Shown here: positions 51,961 through 63,411 of the stretch, one piece after another
How positions within the stretch are numbered: position 1 is the first letter of the stretch
Layout: the number at the start of each line of letters is the position of its first letter
Source: Okapia johnstoni
Lineage: Eukaryota; Chordata; Mammalia; Artiodactyla; Giraffidae
Direction: 5' to 3'
Length of the DNA: 64,000 bases
NCBI GenBank assembly: GCA_024291935.2
Contig: JAGTYA010000026.1
Coordinates: forward strand, 6,924,001 to 6,988,000
Position numbers and translations under genes: made by a program
Notes under the pieces: generated by a model
What the model was told of the DNA's origin: nothing
The model's input: only the letters and a program-made list of their open reading frames with translations
Database searches by the model: none

Positions 51961-52875
51961 TCGGAGCGTGGCTGGCAGCCGGGAGACCAACCTTCGGTGC
52001 AACTGGTCGGGCGCAGCCAGTTACCAGCTCTGCCGCCCTAGCAGGTCACCTAAACTCTCAGCCCCTCTGTGTCCTTATATCTAAAATGTGGATGGTAATA
52101 GAGTCCACCTCCCAGCGTTATATAAGGATGAGAGCCTGAGAAGAGACAGAGGATAGGGAAACCGAGGCAAGGAAGCAGAGATACACAAATGCAAGAGGAA
52201 GTCGATAGACAGATATGAAAGGATGCAGTGTGCAGTGGGGAAAAAACTTGGGGAGGGCGACTGTCCCCAAACCAGACTCTCGCACCCACCTGCCGGTGGG
52301 CACCTCTAGGATGCAGTGAGGCATCGTATTGGTGGAATGATGGAGTGACCGGGGGAGAGAGGCATAAGGAAGCAGAACCTCTGAAAAGGAGCGTGGTTGG
52401 GGAGTAGAGAGTGAGGCAAAGGTCCTGGAAAGGTCTAGGAACCCTGGGACAAGGGAGGGAGCCTGGGGAAGGAAAAGGCAGTGAACCTACGAAAGGAGAA
52501 GGGTAGAGGAGGAACAGCCCAGCAAGTCCAGAAGAAGCCAGGGGGTCAAGAGGGCCCCCTGCTCCCTTGAGCCCAGCAGACTTGGTTCTCTGTCTCTAGG
52601 GCCAGCATCGCCTCCAGGTCCCCCAGTGTCTGTGCAGAGAGGATCTACCAGCAGCTCAAATGCCTTTCACACTGATGGAGACCTGGCCCCTTAGCTGGAC
52701 AGAGTCCAGTGTCCAAGAGTGACTGGGCTGGCAAGGGGCTCCTCCAAAGGTAAGGTCTCAGGGGACTCAAGGTTGGGGACAGACCGGCAGCCACACCCTA
52801 TGGAGCCTGGATGAGAGTTCTCAGATTGATTATGAAATGTCTGGTTGGGATGCCCTTGGGAGCAGATTCAAGGGG
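51961..52875. other. SCYL1 upstream flank without recognised gene
   Basis: Unique-looking sequence with no exon I can support. In human the next gene in this direction is the MALAT1 noncoding locus, nearly 20 kb away, which would lie outside the window. Confidence 0.4.
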
Positions 52876-53128
52876 CTGCTGCTGCTGCTGCTAAGGCGCC
52901 TCAGTCATGTCCGACTCTGTGCGACCCCATAGACGGCAGCCCACCAGGCTCCGCCGTCCTTGGGATTCTCCAGGCAAGAATACTGGAGTGGGTTGCCATT
53001 TCCTTTTCCAATGCATGAAAGTGAAAGTGAAATTGCTCAGTCGTGTCTGACTCTTCGCGACCGCATGGACTGCAGCCTACCAAGCTCCTACATCCATGGG
53101 ATTTTCCAGGCAAGAGTACTGGAGTGGG
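52876..53128 (-). mobile_element. Bov-A2 dimeric SINE with 11-nt target duplication
   Basis: Flanked by GATTCAAGGGG at 52865-52875 and 53129-53139, exact copies. A (GCT)n run forms its left end. Confidence 0.93.
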
Positions 53129-53160
53129 GATTCAAGGGGAAGGGATGCCAAAGTCAGTAG

Positions 53161-53376
53161 TTGTTGTTGCTCAATGGCTAAGTTGTGTCTGACTCTTTGC
53201 GACCCCATGGACTATAGCCTGCCTGGCTCCTCTGTCCATGGAATTCTCCAGGCAAGAATACTGGAGTGGGTTGCCATCTCTTCTCCAGGGGATCTTCCCA
53301 ACCCAGGGATTGAACCCAGGTTTCCTGCATTGCGGGCAGATTCTTTACCCTCTGAGCCACCAGGGACACACCCCTT
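53161..53376 (-). mobile_element. Bov-tA SINE with 11-nt target duplication
   Basis: Flanked by AAAGTCAGTAG at 53150-53160 and 53377-53387, exact copies. Confidence 0.93.
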
Positions 53377-53413
53377 AAAGTCAGTAGATCAAAAAAAAAA
53401 AAACACCTGATCA

Positions 53414-53527
53414 AAATTAGTCGCTTAGTCGTGTATGACTCTTTGTGAACCCATGGACTGTAGCCCACCAGCTTCCACTGTCTATGGAATTCTCCAGGCA
53501 AGAGTACTGGAATGGATTGCCATTTCC
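53414..53527 (-). mobile_element. Partial Bov-A SINE
   Basis: Covers the CTTAGTCGTGTATGACTCTT to AGTACTGGAATGGATTGCCA part only, in reverse. Preceded by an A run at 53391-53403. Confidence 0.8.
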
Positions 53528-54867
53528 TGGGTTCAAATCCTGGCCCAGCCCCCATCACTGCCTGTGGGAACTCACATTATCTGGGAGCCTCAGTTCCCCC
53601 ATCTATAAACTGGGGTGCCTTACCTGACACAGAGCAGCTGCTCAGCAGAGACTTGTCCCTTTTCTCATCAAAATACTTGTGCAGGGCATTCAGAGGGAGG
53701 ATCAGACACAGTGCTGGCCGCTTGGGGCAGAATAGAAATATTAACTAGAGATTCTTCTGACTTCCCTGGGAAGATGGTGACAACATTGTAAATATGGACT
53801 TGGCAATGTTGGGGGTGGGAAGCATCTTGTCATGAAAAGGGAGCAAGTAGGGGGCTTGAATACCAGAATATAGAGTCTGGAACTTTGCCCTACTGAAGCC
53901 TGAACTGTGTTTGTGGAATGATGGAGTGTGGCAGGCTGGGGTGGCGTGATGCTTTGGGGTAGAGATCACAGTTGGAGAGGAGGGTTTAACAACACAGGGG
54001 TCCGGTGGTGTTGTTTAGTTAGTGGCACATTCTCTTAGCACTTGCCAAACATTAGTCCTGTGCCATGCATGTGCCTCACCTAGAAAGGAAACCAGAACAG
54101 GAAGGGAAGGGCCACTGAGCTGGGGCTGGGGGGTGGGGGTGGGGCAGGCATCTGGAAGTCCCAGTGCATAGAACAGCGAGGAGATACAACAGGACGGACA
54201 GGGGACACCAGGGAGAGTTACAAAAGAAGAGCCAGATATAGGATTTGCCTCCCAGATTCTGTAACTCTGCTTCTCCAGCGGAGCTTGGCACACAGAGGCT
54301 AGCAGCCTAGGAAGGAAACAGCCTGTCCTCACAGTGTGACCCCTCCATTTCATCGATCACAAAAGGGGGATAATACCAGCTCCTCATTACTGCCCTATGA
54401 GGGGGACCAATGTTGTTCCCATCTTACATATGAGGAAACTGAGGCTCTGAAGGCTCACGCAGTAGGAAGTAGCAGGGCCTGAGTGTTGCTGGCTGCCTCC
54501 CTCACCTGCCAGGATGAGTGCAAGCAGCCCTGCAATCTCAGCCATGACCCAGGGAAGTCCCAGGGCGGGCAGGCCTGGGGTTCAAGGGCACACCAGGAGG
54601 ACAGTTACTCCAGAGGAGACACAGTAGATGTCAAGCAGGAGCATCTTTAGGCAGATGCCTGTTTGAATCCCATTTCTGTGGGAACTTGAACCAGTCACTT
54701 CACTCCTTTTCCTCATCTGTAAAATGAAGACTCTAGAAGTAACTATATTAAGTGTTTGCCCTTGGGGTTAGTGAAGTATTTGGTCCCATACTCTGGGAAG
54801 GGAAATGGGAAACCTTGAAAAGCAAGCTATAAATAACACGTGTGGCGTGGATGCAAGATAGAGGGAT
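53528..54867. other. Intergenic flank with MIR traces
   Basis: No gene recognised. MIR-like SINEs lie at about 54360-54480 (reverse) and 54640-54770 (forward). Confidence 0.45.
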
Positions 54868-54995
54868 GATTGGACTTCCCTGGTGATCAGGTGGTTAAAA
54901 CTCCATGCTTCAACTTCGGGAGCCATAGGTTCCATCCATGATCTGGTGGCTAAGATCCTCCATGCCGCCATCGTGGCCCCGCCCCCCAAAAGGGA
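54868..54995 (+). mobile_element. CHR-type SINE (diverged)
   Basis: Head TTGGACTTCCCTGGTGATCA; the tail is degraded into CCCCGCCCCCCAAAAGG. Confidence 0.75.
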
Positions 54996-55436
54996 GCGAT
55001 TGAAAAGGCTCAATGAAGGAAGTGATTTATTACCCAGAGATCTTCAAGAGATGACATGGGAGATGAAAACAGCCCATTTAGGTGGAAAATAAAACTCTCA
55101 GAAGCAGTGCTTCTGACAAGGTAGAACGTTCAAGTCTTGGTGAAGACAGGAAGCTGGTCTTCAGGATCAGTGTTAGGATAGTGTTTGCAGTCTTAACAGT
55201 ACGTTAAGAGAACAAAGTGATTTTCTTTTCTCCAGGAAATTGATGCTTCTTTATTCCAACTGTAATCTTTTGGTTACTATTAGGTAAGGAACGCTCCTCT
55301 CCTCTCATGAAGAGAAACACTTTTCAGTCCCTAAGTTGATAAGAAGCAGTAAAAATCCTTTGATTTTGTGTATTCAAGTAACATTCTGACCCTAGAGCAT
55401 CAAGAGTTGGGGTGAGTAATAATTCAGGATTTCAGG

Positions 55437-55600
55437 CACTACTGGTGGGAAATAATTAGCACAGCTGTCGTGAAGGAAGAATTGGCAATAAGTATTAAAC
55501 AATTTGCCCAGTCATTCCACTTCTAGAAATATATCCTACACAAATGCTTATACAGGTATGTGAAGATTTATAACAAAGCTATGTAATCCTTAGAGCTTGG
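55437..55600 (+). mobile_element. Ancient L1 3' fragment, left part
   Basis: Resembles the old mammalian L1 segment containing CCAGTCATTCCACTTCTAGA. It appears to continue at 56808 after younger insertions. Confidence 0.5.
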
Positions 55601-55745
55601 ATTATCAAGCCAGATTGCCTGTATCCTAGCTCTGCTGCTTATGAGCTGTGTGTGCTTATTAACTTTGGGCAAGTTAATTACTCTCCTTGTTCCTCGGTTT
55701 TCCCACCTGTCAAATGAGTGGAATAGTAGTATCAAGTTCATCGAT
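55600..55745 (+). mobile_element. MIR SINE
   Basis: MIR-like from AGCTTGGATTATCAAGCCAG through TTAACTTTGGGCAAGTTAAT to the CACCTGTCAAATGAG core. Confidence 0.65.
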
Positions 55746-56190
55746 GTGGGAGGCTGAATAATGCCCACTCAAAGATATCCACATCCTGATCCCTGGAACC
55801 CATGAATATGTTCCCTATATAGTCAAAGGGACTTTACTGTTTTGATTAAGTTAAGGGCCTTGAGATGGGGAGAGTATACTGGATTATCTGGGCTGGCCTG
55901 ATGTCCTTACAAGGGTCCTTGTGAGAGGGAGGCAGGAGGAGCACAGTGAGTAGTAGGATCAAGAGGATGGAGTGATGGGAGGAGGGGGTCAAGAGCCAAG
56001 GAAGGCAGGTGGCCTCTAGAAGCTGAAAAAGACGAGGAAACAGACTCTCTTCTGCAGCCTTCAGAAGGACACAGCCCTGCCCACACCTTCATTTTAGATT
56101 TCTGACTGTAAGATAATAAATGTGTGTTGTTTTAAGCCACGAAGATTGTGGCAATTCGTTACAGCAGCCATGGGAGCTAATACACTAGGC
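55746..56190 (+). mobile_element. Solo LTR of the MaLR/ERVL class (MLT1-like)
   Basis: Characteristic wording: AATAATGCCCACTCAAAGAT at the left, AGATAATAAATGTGTGTTGT (poly(A) signal) near 56111 and GAGCTAATACAC at the right. No internal sequence follows. The subfamily is a judgement by eye. Confidence 0.65.
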
Positions 56191-56252
56191 ATGTTGTGAG
56201 GATTCCTGAGTTAATATACGTAACTGCTGCAGCTCAATAAATTATAGCTCTT

Positions 56253-56787
56253 AGCAGACAAATGGATAAGGAAGCTGTGGTACATATACACAATGGAATA
56301 TTACTCAGCCATTAAAAAGAATACATTCGAATCAGTTCTAATGAGGTAGATGAAACTGGAGCCTATTATACAGAGTGAAGTAAGCCAGAAAGAAAAACAC
56401 CAATACAGTATACTAACACATATATATGGTATTTAGTTAATCGGTAAAGATAACCCTGTATGCGAGACATCAAAAGAGACACAGATAAATAGAACAGTAT
56501 TATGGACTCTATGGGAGAGGGCGAGGGCAGGATGATATGGGAGAATGGCACTGAAGCATGTAAACTATCATATGTGAAAAGAATCGCCAGTCCAGGTTCG
56601 ATGCATGATACAGGGCGCTCGGGGCTGGTGCACCGGGATGACCCAGAGGGATGGGATGGGGAGGGAGGTGGGAAGGGGGTTCTGGAAGGGGAAAACATGT
56701 ACACTCATGGTGGATTCATGTCAATGTATGGCAAAACAAATACAATATTGTAAAGTTAAAAAATAGATAAGTAAACTAGTTTAAAAA
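56253..56787 (+). mobile_element. 5'-truncated ruminant L1 3' end with 17-nt target duplication
   Basis: L1 3' UTR wording (AATGGAATATTACTCAGCCA; GATGACCCAGAGGGATGGGA) ends in an A-rich tail. Exact 17-nt copies of AATAAATTATAGCTCTT lie at 56236-56252 and 56788-56804. The insertion is 535 bp long. Confidence 0.93.
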
Positions 56788-56807
56788 AATAAATTATAGC
56801 TCTTCTG

Positions 56808-57000
56808 TGGAGCTATCACAAGGCTGTTGTTTGTAGTCATGGAAAACTGGAATCATCCAAATGTCCATCAGGAATGGAGTGATTCACAACTCCATCCATA
56901 CTATAGAACCACAACAATAGTTGGTAAGAAAGAGGTTGCTCTACAGGTACTGACATGGAGAAATGATGACTGTGGTAGAGATATTACACCTGTTTTTCTG
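56808..57000 (+). mobile_element. Ancient L1 3' fragment, right part
   Basis: Continues the style of 55437-55600 with CATCCAAATGTCCATCAGGA near 56854. Diverged. Confidence 0.5.
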
Positions 57001-57055
57001 AGTGCTCGCTGCCCACCAGGCACCAAGCTAGGAGCTCTCCCTGCAGGATCTCGTC

Positions 57056-57455
57056 TGATCTTTGTAACAATGTAGGGGATCTGTGCCAGTCAGAGAAAAA
57101 AAAAAATAAAGTGATTTGAACAGGGAAAGTCTAATATAAAGAATCATTAACTGTTTACATTAGACTTAAAGTCTAATATAAGAATTGTTTGGGCTTCCCT
57201 GGTAGCTCAGCTGGTTAAGAATCTGCTTGCAATGCAGGAGACCCCGGTTCAACTCCTAGGTTGGGAAGATATGCTGGAGAAGGGATAGGCTACCCACTCC
57301 AATATTTTTGGGCTTCCCTGGTGGCTCAGCTGGTAAAGAACTGCCTGAAATTTGATCTTTATAATAGTGTCGGGGATCTGTGCCAGAGAAAAACCACAAA
57401 GTGATTTGAACAGGCAAAGTCTAGTATAAAGAATTATTAGCTGTTTATATTAGAC
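57056..57455. repeat. Direct duplication of about 105 bp around SINE sequence
   Basis: 57056-57165 and 57353-57455 are copies of one another (shared GGGGATCTGTGCCAG, AAAGTGATTTGAACAGG, TATAAAGAAT), at roughly 80-90% identity by eye. Confidence 0.85.
57189..57350 (+). mobile_element. Bov-tA SINE plus a second partial head
   Basis: The first copy is 57189-57309, truncated after CACTCCAATATTTTT. A second GGGCTTCCCTGGTGGCTCAG head begins at 57310 and breaks off at 57350, at the edge of the duplicated segment. Confidence 0.8.
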
Positions 57456-57809
57456 ATATTAAAGGTTATATGATATATTAACAGATATAATAAGTTCATA
57501 GGTGTGGGATATAGATATCTTAATATATATTATATAATACACCTATATATCTATTAATACATCTATTATATATATGTTATATATTACATAAAATTATATT
57601 ATATATACAATTATATATTATATATATATATATATTTATACATATTATGTTGTGTATATATATTATTATATTATACATTATATATTATGTATATAATTAT
57701 ACATTATACATTATATATTATATAAATTATATATATCTAATATATACATTATATATATAATAGAATATATAATGTATATAGTATGTGTATATAATATATA
57801 TTATATATC

Positions 57810-58713
57810 AGTTCAGTTCAGTCGCTCAGTCGTGTCCGACTCTTTGCAACCCCATGAACCGCAGCACGCCAGGCCTCCCTGTCCATCACCAACTCCCGGA
57901 GTTTACCCAAACCCATGTCCATCGACTCGGTGATGCCACCCAACCATCTCATCCTCTGTCGTCCCCTTCTGCTTCTGCCCCCAATCCTTCCCAGCATAAG
58001 GGTTTTTCCCAATGAGTCAGCTCTTCGCATCAGGTGGCCAAAGGATTGGAGTTTCAGCTTCAACATCAGTCCTTCCAATGAACACCCAGGACTTATCTCC
58101 TTTAGGATGGACTGGTTGGATATTCTTGCAGTCCAAGGGACTCTCAAGTCTTCTCCAACACCACAGTTCAAACGCATCACTTCTTTGGCGCTCAGCTTTC
58201 TTCACCGTCCAACTCTCACATCCATACGTGACCACTGGAAAAACCATGGCCTTGACTAGACGACCTTTGTTGGCAAAGTAATGTCTCTGCTTTTTAATAT
58301 GCTGTCTAGGTTGGTCATAACCTTCCTTCCAAGGAGTAAGCGTCTTTTAATTTCATGGCTGCAATCACCATCAGCAGTGATTTTGGAGCCCCCCAAAATA
58401 AAGTCTGACACTGTTTCCACTGTTTACCCATCTATTTCCCATGAAGTGATGGGACCAGATGCCATGATCTTAGTTTTCTGAACGTTGAGCTTTAAGACAA
58501 CTTTTTAACTCTCCTCTTTCACTTTCATCAAGAGGCTCTTTAGATCTTCTTCGCTTTCTGGCTTAAGGGTGGTGTCATCTGCATATCTGAGGTTATTGAT
58601 ATTTCTCCCAGCAATCTTGATTCCAGCTTGTGTTTCTTCCAGCCCAGCGTTTCTCATGATGTACTCTGCATATAAGTTAAATAAGCAGGGTGACAATATA
58701 CAGCCTTGACATA
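57810..58713 (-). mobile_element. BovB (RTE) LINE 3' portion with reverse transcriptase remnant
   Basis: The minus strand carries the reverse transcriptase catalytic box YADD at 58585-58574, within NNINN-free sequence reading ...RNINNLRYADDTTL. It continues through ...[18 protein letters not shown] to the C-terminal ...[10 protein letters not shown] near 57818. The frame is broken in places. It is the longest and best-preserved BovB copy in the window, truncated at its 5' end near 58713. Confidence 0.93.
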
Positions 58714-59002
58714 CTATATTATATATAGTATATATTAGAAATAATATATGTATTGTATATATATTATATATAATATAATATATTATAGATATAATTCTAA
58801 TATATTATAATATATATAATATAATATATAATATATATTATAATATAATATATATTAGAACATATAATATATATCTATTATATAATATAATTTTATCTAT
58901 ATTTAATATATAATACAACATATTAATATATTATGTGTTATATATTATATATAATATATTGTATATATTTTATTTATATATTATATATTATATATACATA
59001 TT

Positions 59003-59277
59003 GCTCAGTCACTTCAGTCGTGTCCGACTCTCTGCGACCTTATGGACCATGGCCTGCCAGGCTCCTCAGTCCATGGGATTCTCCAGGCAAGAATACTGGA
59101 GTGGGTTGCCAGTTCTTTCTCCAGTGATAAAGTACGAAGTGAGTGAAGTGAGTGGAGTGAAGACGCTGAGTCATGTCCAACTCTTTGCAACCCCATGGGC
59201 TGTAGCCTACCAGGCTCCTCTGTCCATGGGATTTTCCAGGCAAGAGTACTGGAGTGGGTTGCCATTGCCTTCTCCAA
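59003..59277 (-). mobile_element. Bov-A2 dimeric SINE inside the AT block
   Basis: Two reverse-oriented BovB-derived monomers joined at about 59125-59165. AT-rich sequence continues directly on both sides. Confidence 0.9.
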
Positions 59278-59490
59278 TATATACATATTACACATTAATA
59301 TATTATATTAATATATTATATTAATATAGTAATTATATATTATATAATATAATAATATATATTATATATCTTGTAATACATTATATTATATATCTTATAA
59401 TATACATTATTTATTGTACATTATTTATATATATCTTATATTATATATAATATACAATATAATATATATCTTATAATATATTTATAAAAT

Positions 59491-60480
59491 AAATAATTCT
59501 TATAGAATTATAGACTTTAGTATGTCTAATATATTATATTATATTACACATATTATATTTAATATACCTAATAATATATATGATATATATTATATGCTAT
59601 ATAATAATATATAATATAAATATTCTATATTATATATAATAGATATATTGTATATAATATAGAATATTTATTAATAATATAGAATATATATATTATATTA
59701 GACATATTATATCTATTAATATACCTAGTAATATAATACCTATATATAATATATATCTATATCTTAGAATATATATTATATACATATTATGTTATAATAT
59801 ATAATATAAACATATATATAATTATATATCATATATATTATATAAAAATATAATTATATATAATGTATATTATATATTATCTATAATATATATCATATAT
59901 TTATAATATCTGATATTTATATATTATATATAGATATATTTATATATAGATACATAGATATATATTATATATATATCTGATATTTATGTTTATATATTTA
60001 TATTATATATTTATATATTTTATTATATATTTATATATTTATATATAGATATATAGATATATATAGATATATAGATATAGATATATTTTTATATTTATAA
60101 TAGCTGATATCATATATATCATATATATCATATATGATATCATATATCATATTATATATATTATATAAAATGTATACATATTATAGAATTATATATATGT
60201 TTATATTATATAACATAATATATAATATGTATTATATATTTCATATAATATATAATACATATTATATATAGGTATTATATTACTAGGTATATTAATAGAT
60301 ATGTCTAATATAATATATATATACTATATTCTTAATAAATATTCTATATTATATATAATATAGAATATTTATATATTATTATATAGCATATAATATATAA
60401 TATATATTAATAGGTATATTAAATATAATATTTGTAATATATTAGACATACTAAAGTCTATAATTCTATAAGAATTATTT
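59491..60480. repeat. Imperfect palindromic AT-rich repeat, about 1 kb
   Basis: 59491-59536 is the exact reverse complement of 60435-60480 (46 nt). 59711-59752 is the exact reverse complement of 60259-60300 (42 nt). The intervening parts of the arms also match with small indels. The arms run roughly 59491-59835 and 60190-60480, with a spacer of about 350 nt. Confidence 0.9.
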
Positions 60481-60564
60481 ATATTTTTATAAATATATTT
60501 ATTTTAAATAAATATATTTATTATATTTATATTTACTTATATTTTTATAAATATATATTATTTA

Positions 60565-60725
60565 TACTCTGTGACCCCATGGACTATACAATCCATGGAA
60601 TTCTCCAGGCCAGAATACTGGAGTAGACTCTCCCTTCTCCAGGCGTTCTTCCCACCCCAGGTATCAAACCCAGGTCTCCCACATTGCAGGCGTATTCTTT
60701 ACCAGCTGAGCCACAAGGGAAGCCC
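60565..60725 (-). mobile_element. Bov-tA SINE (truncated)
   Basis: Reverse orientation; head complement AGCTGAGCCACAAGGGAAGC near 60705-60724. Lacks the far 3' end. Confidence 0.88.
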
Positions 60726-61422
60726 GTATAAGACTTATATTAAAGTCTAATGTAAGAATTATTTACAGGGGGTTAGGGTAACCAGGAACTGACTAGTAAG
60801 AAGTAAAGAGAACTCTAAAGGGCACAGCAATAGCAAATATAAGTAGCAGCTCCCATCCCCACGGCTGGGTTGAAATCCAGACCTGTTGGAGGGAATGGCT
60901 GGGCCTCACTGGATAGTAGAGAAGTTACTCAAGTGCTGTGCACGCCCCGTGAAACTTGCTGGAAAACCCCCCTCTACGATGCTGGGAAAAACTGTTCATG
61001 AAGAGTCTCCCTAGAGGTGTTCCACTCCTCCCAGCTTGCAGGCTAAGGGCTGCTGGCCACCTGCACTGCAGAGACCCGGTGCTGCAAAAGCTGCCTCCGG
61101 AAGCTGAGCTGGGGAGGCTGGGCCCCCTGCGGAAGTCCGCCGAGATGCGCATCAAAACCCGGAAGTAAAACCTTTTCCTCAAGCAGTGGCTGTTAGCGCC
61201 CTCTACTGGCAAAATGTAGCATTCCGCCGTCTGGCAAAGGAAAAAAAATGTAAAAGGCCTGGATTCATATTCACAGAGAAGACAAACATGATAAATTTGG
61301 AGCTGAGAGTCAATAAATTAATAACTGGAACGGAATTATTAGTTTGACTTTTACAAGTAAGGAAACTGAGGCTCCAGCGAGGGGAAACGGCACAACCAGT
61401 GCTAGGATTTGCTTTGCTCTTG
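60726..61422. other. Unassigned sequence
   Basis: Mostly unique-looking. A GC-richer island at about 60930-61170 has a 70-codon open frame on the plus strand and a 95-codon frame on the minus strand. I do not recognise either and see no supporting features. Confidence 0.3.
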
Positions 61423-61690
61423 TTCAGTGGCTAAGTCATATCTGACTCTATGCAACCCCAAGGACTCTATCCCACCAGGCTCCTCTGTTCTCTGCTGTCT
61501 CCCAGAGTTTGCTCAAATTCATATCCATTGAGTGGGTGATGCTGCCTAACCATCTCATCCTCTGCCACCCCCTTTTCCTTTTGCCTTCAAATTTTCCCAG
61601 TATTAGGGTCTATTCCAATGAGTTAGCTCTTTGCATCAGGTGGCCAAAGTATTGGAGCTTCAACTTCAGCAACAGTCCTTCAAATGAATA
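61423..61690 (-). mobile_element. BovB 3' fragment
   Basis: Reverse orientation with BovB 3' wording (TTTGCATCAGGTGGCCAAAG at 61630-61649). Diverged, with no intact frame. Confidence 0.85.
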
Positions 61691-62040
61691 CTGCTTTGTT
61701 CTACAAAGTGCTTAAAAAAGCAGGTTGCAAAGTTATCCACCTTATGTCGTTGTGGTGATAACTCCACTAACCTTAAACATGCACAGACATACTCTCCAGC
61801 ATGAAGGAATGTATACTGAATGCCAGTGGTTTCCTCTAAGATGCAAGAATTACAGGGAGTCCTCCTATATATTCTTAGGTTGACAGTAGAAAATTGCTTT
61901 CTTTATTTATCAAAAAATAGTGAAATATTGGCAAATTTAAAACTGCAACATAATATTTATTTCTCAGATGTGATGTTTGAAGTTTTCCCAATAAGTGTGA
62001 ATTCCTTTTGTAAATAGGAAATTGTGTATGTATGTATATG

Positions 62041-62296
62041 TACTCCAGTACTCTTGCCTGGAAAATCCCATGGACGGAGGAGCCTGGCAGGCTGCAGTCC
62101 ATGGGGTCGCGAAGAGTCGGACACGACTGAGCGACTTCACTTTCACTTTTCACTTTCATGCATTGGAGAAGGAAATGGCAACCCACTCCAGTGTTCTTGC
62201 CTGGAGAATCCCAGGACGGGGGAGCCTGGTGAGCTACCGTCTATGAGGTTGCACAGAGTCGGACACGACTGAAGCAACTTAAGAGCAGCAGCAGCA
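62041..62296 (+). mobile_element. Bov-A2 dimeric SINE
   Basis: Plus orientation; starts CTCCAGTACTCTTGCCTGGA and ends in a (GCA)n run at 62286-62296. Confidence 0.9.
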
Positions 62297-62377
62297 TACT
62301 TACATACATATATGTATACATATACTTTCATTGTATATGTGTAATTATATATTTTTAATTATAAAAACATATATAAT

Positions 62378-62565
62378 GTGAAAGTGAAAGTCGCTCAGTT
62401 GTGCCTGACTCTTTGCAACCCCATGGACTATACAGTCTATGGAATTTTCCATGCCAAAATACTGGAGTGGGTGGCCTTTCCCTTCTCCAGTGGATCTTCC
62501 CCACCCAGGGATGGAACCCAGGTCTCCCACATTGCAGGTGGATTCTTTACCAGCTGATGTAAAGG
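62378..62565 (-). mobile_element. Bov-tA SINE
   Basis: Reverse orientation; truncated at the head after ACCAGCTGATGT. Confidence 0.88.
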
Positions 62566-62616
62566 TACATATTACGCATACATGTAGGTTTTGGAAAGTC
62601 ACCCCTCCAACTGTCT

Positions 62617-62932
62617 CTCTCTCTTTTCTTTTTTTTTTTAATTTTAAAACTGTATTTATTTACTTAGTTTTGGTTGCACTGGGCCTTCATTCCTGTGCGT
62701 GAGCTTTCTCTAGTTGTGGTGAGCGGGGGCTACTCTTTGTTGTGGTGTGTGGACTTCTCATTGAACTGGTTTCTCCTGTAGTGGAGCACAGGCTCTAGAG
62801 CATGGGCTTCAGTAGCTGGGCTGCATGGGCTTAATTGCTCCACAGACGTGTAGGATTTTCCCAGACCTGGGATCGAACCCATGCCCCCTGCATTGGCAGG
62901 CAGATTGCTATCTGCTGCACCACCACGGAAGT
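62617..62932 (-). mobile_element. CHR-type SINE (long) with 10-nt target duplication
   Basis: Flanked by CCAACTGTCT at 62607-62616 and 62933-62942. Its tail is the T run at 62630-62639. Confidence 0.88.
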
Positions 62933-63286
62933 CCAACTGTCTTTTGCCAGAAGTAGTATCTTCCCCTCCAATACAATAGAAACTTTAACTAATGGAGATC
63001 CAAAGACTTCAGCGGAAACTATTTCTCATTCAACTCACTGCAAGGTCCCAAGAGCTACTTGCTAATGGTCCATGCTTTGTTTCTTGATGACTTACTACAG
63101 GATAAAACCATCAGTTGTGTTCTTTCTACTTGTTTAATGAGATTTAAGTCATGAAACAGAAAAAAAATGCTATTAAACAATGGTGGGGTTTTTTTTGTGG
63201 CAGTTACCCAAATGTCATTTTAGAAAATATTTGAATTGTGCTTTGTATTAAATAGTCTAAAAATTGATAATTAAATAAAGCATTTA

Positions 63287-63411
63287 GGGACTTCCCTGGT
63301 GGTTCAGTGGTTAAGACTCCATGCTTCTACTGCAGGAGGCATAGGTTTGATCTGTGGATGGGGAACTACAGATCCCACATGCTATGTAGCATAGCCAAAA
63401 AAAAAAAAAAA
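63287..63411 (+). mobile_element. CHR-type SINE
   Basis: Head GGGACTTCCCTGGTGGTTCA, tail A run 63397-63411. Confidence 0.9.

Larger units (their letters stand above)
57440..60564. repeat. AT-rich low-complexity block of about 3.1 kb with nested retroelements
   Basis: Almost pure A/T sequence (mainly TA/TAT runs) at 57440-57808, 58714-59002 and 59278-60564. It is interrupted by BovB at 57810-58713 and a Bov-A2 dimer at 59003-59277, and closed by a Bov-tA at 60565-60725. Confidence 0.95.

Noticed and set aside
60925..61212. Small protein gene on either strand near 61 kb
   Set aside because: 70-codon and 95-codon frames overlap on opposite strands with no recognised family, splice sites or promoter; kept only as unassigned sequence.
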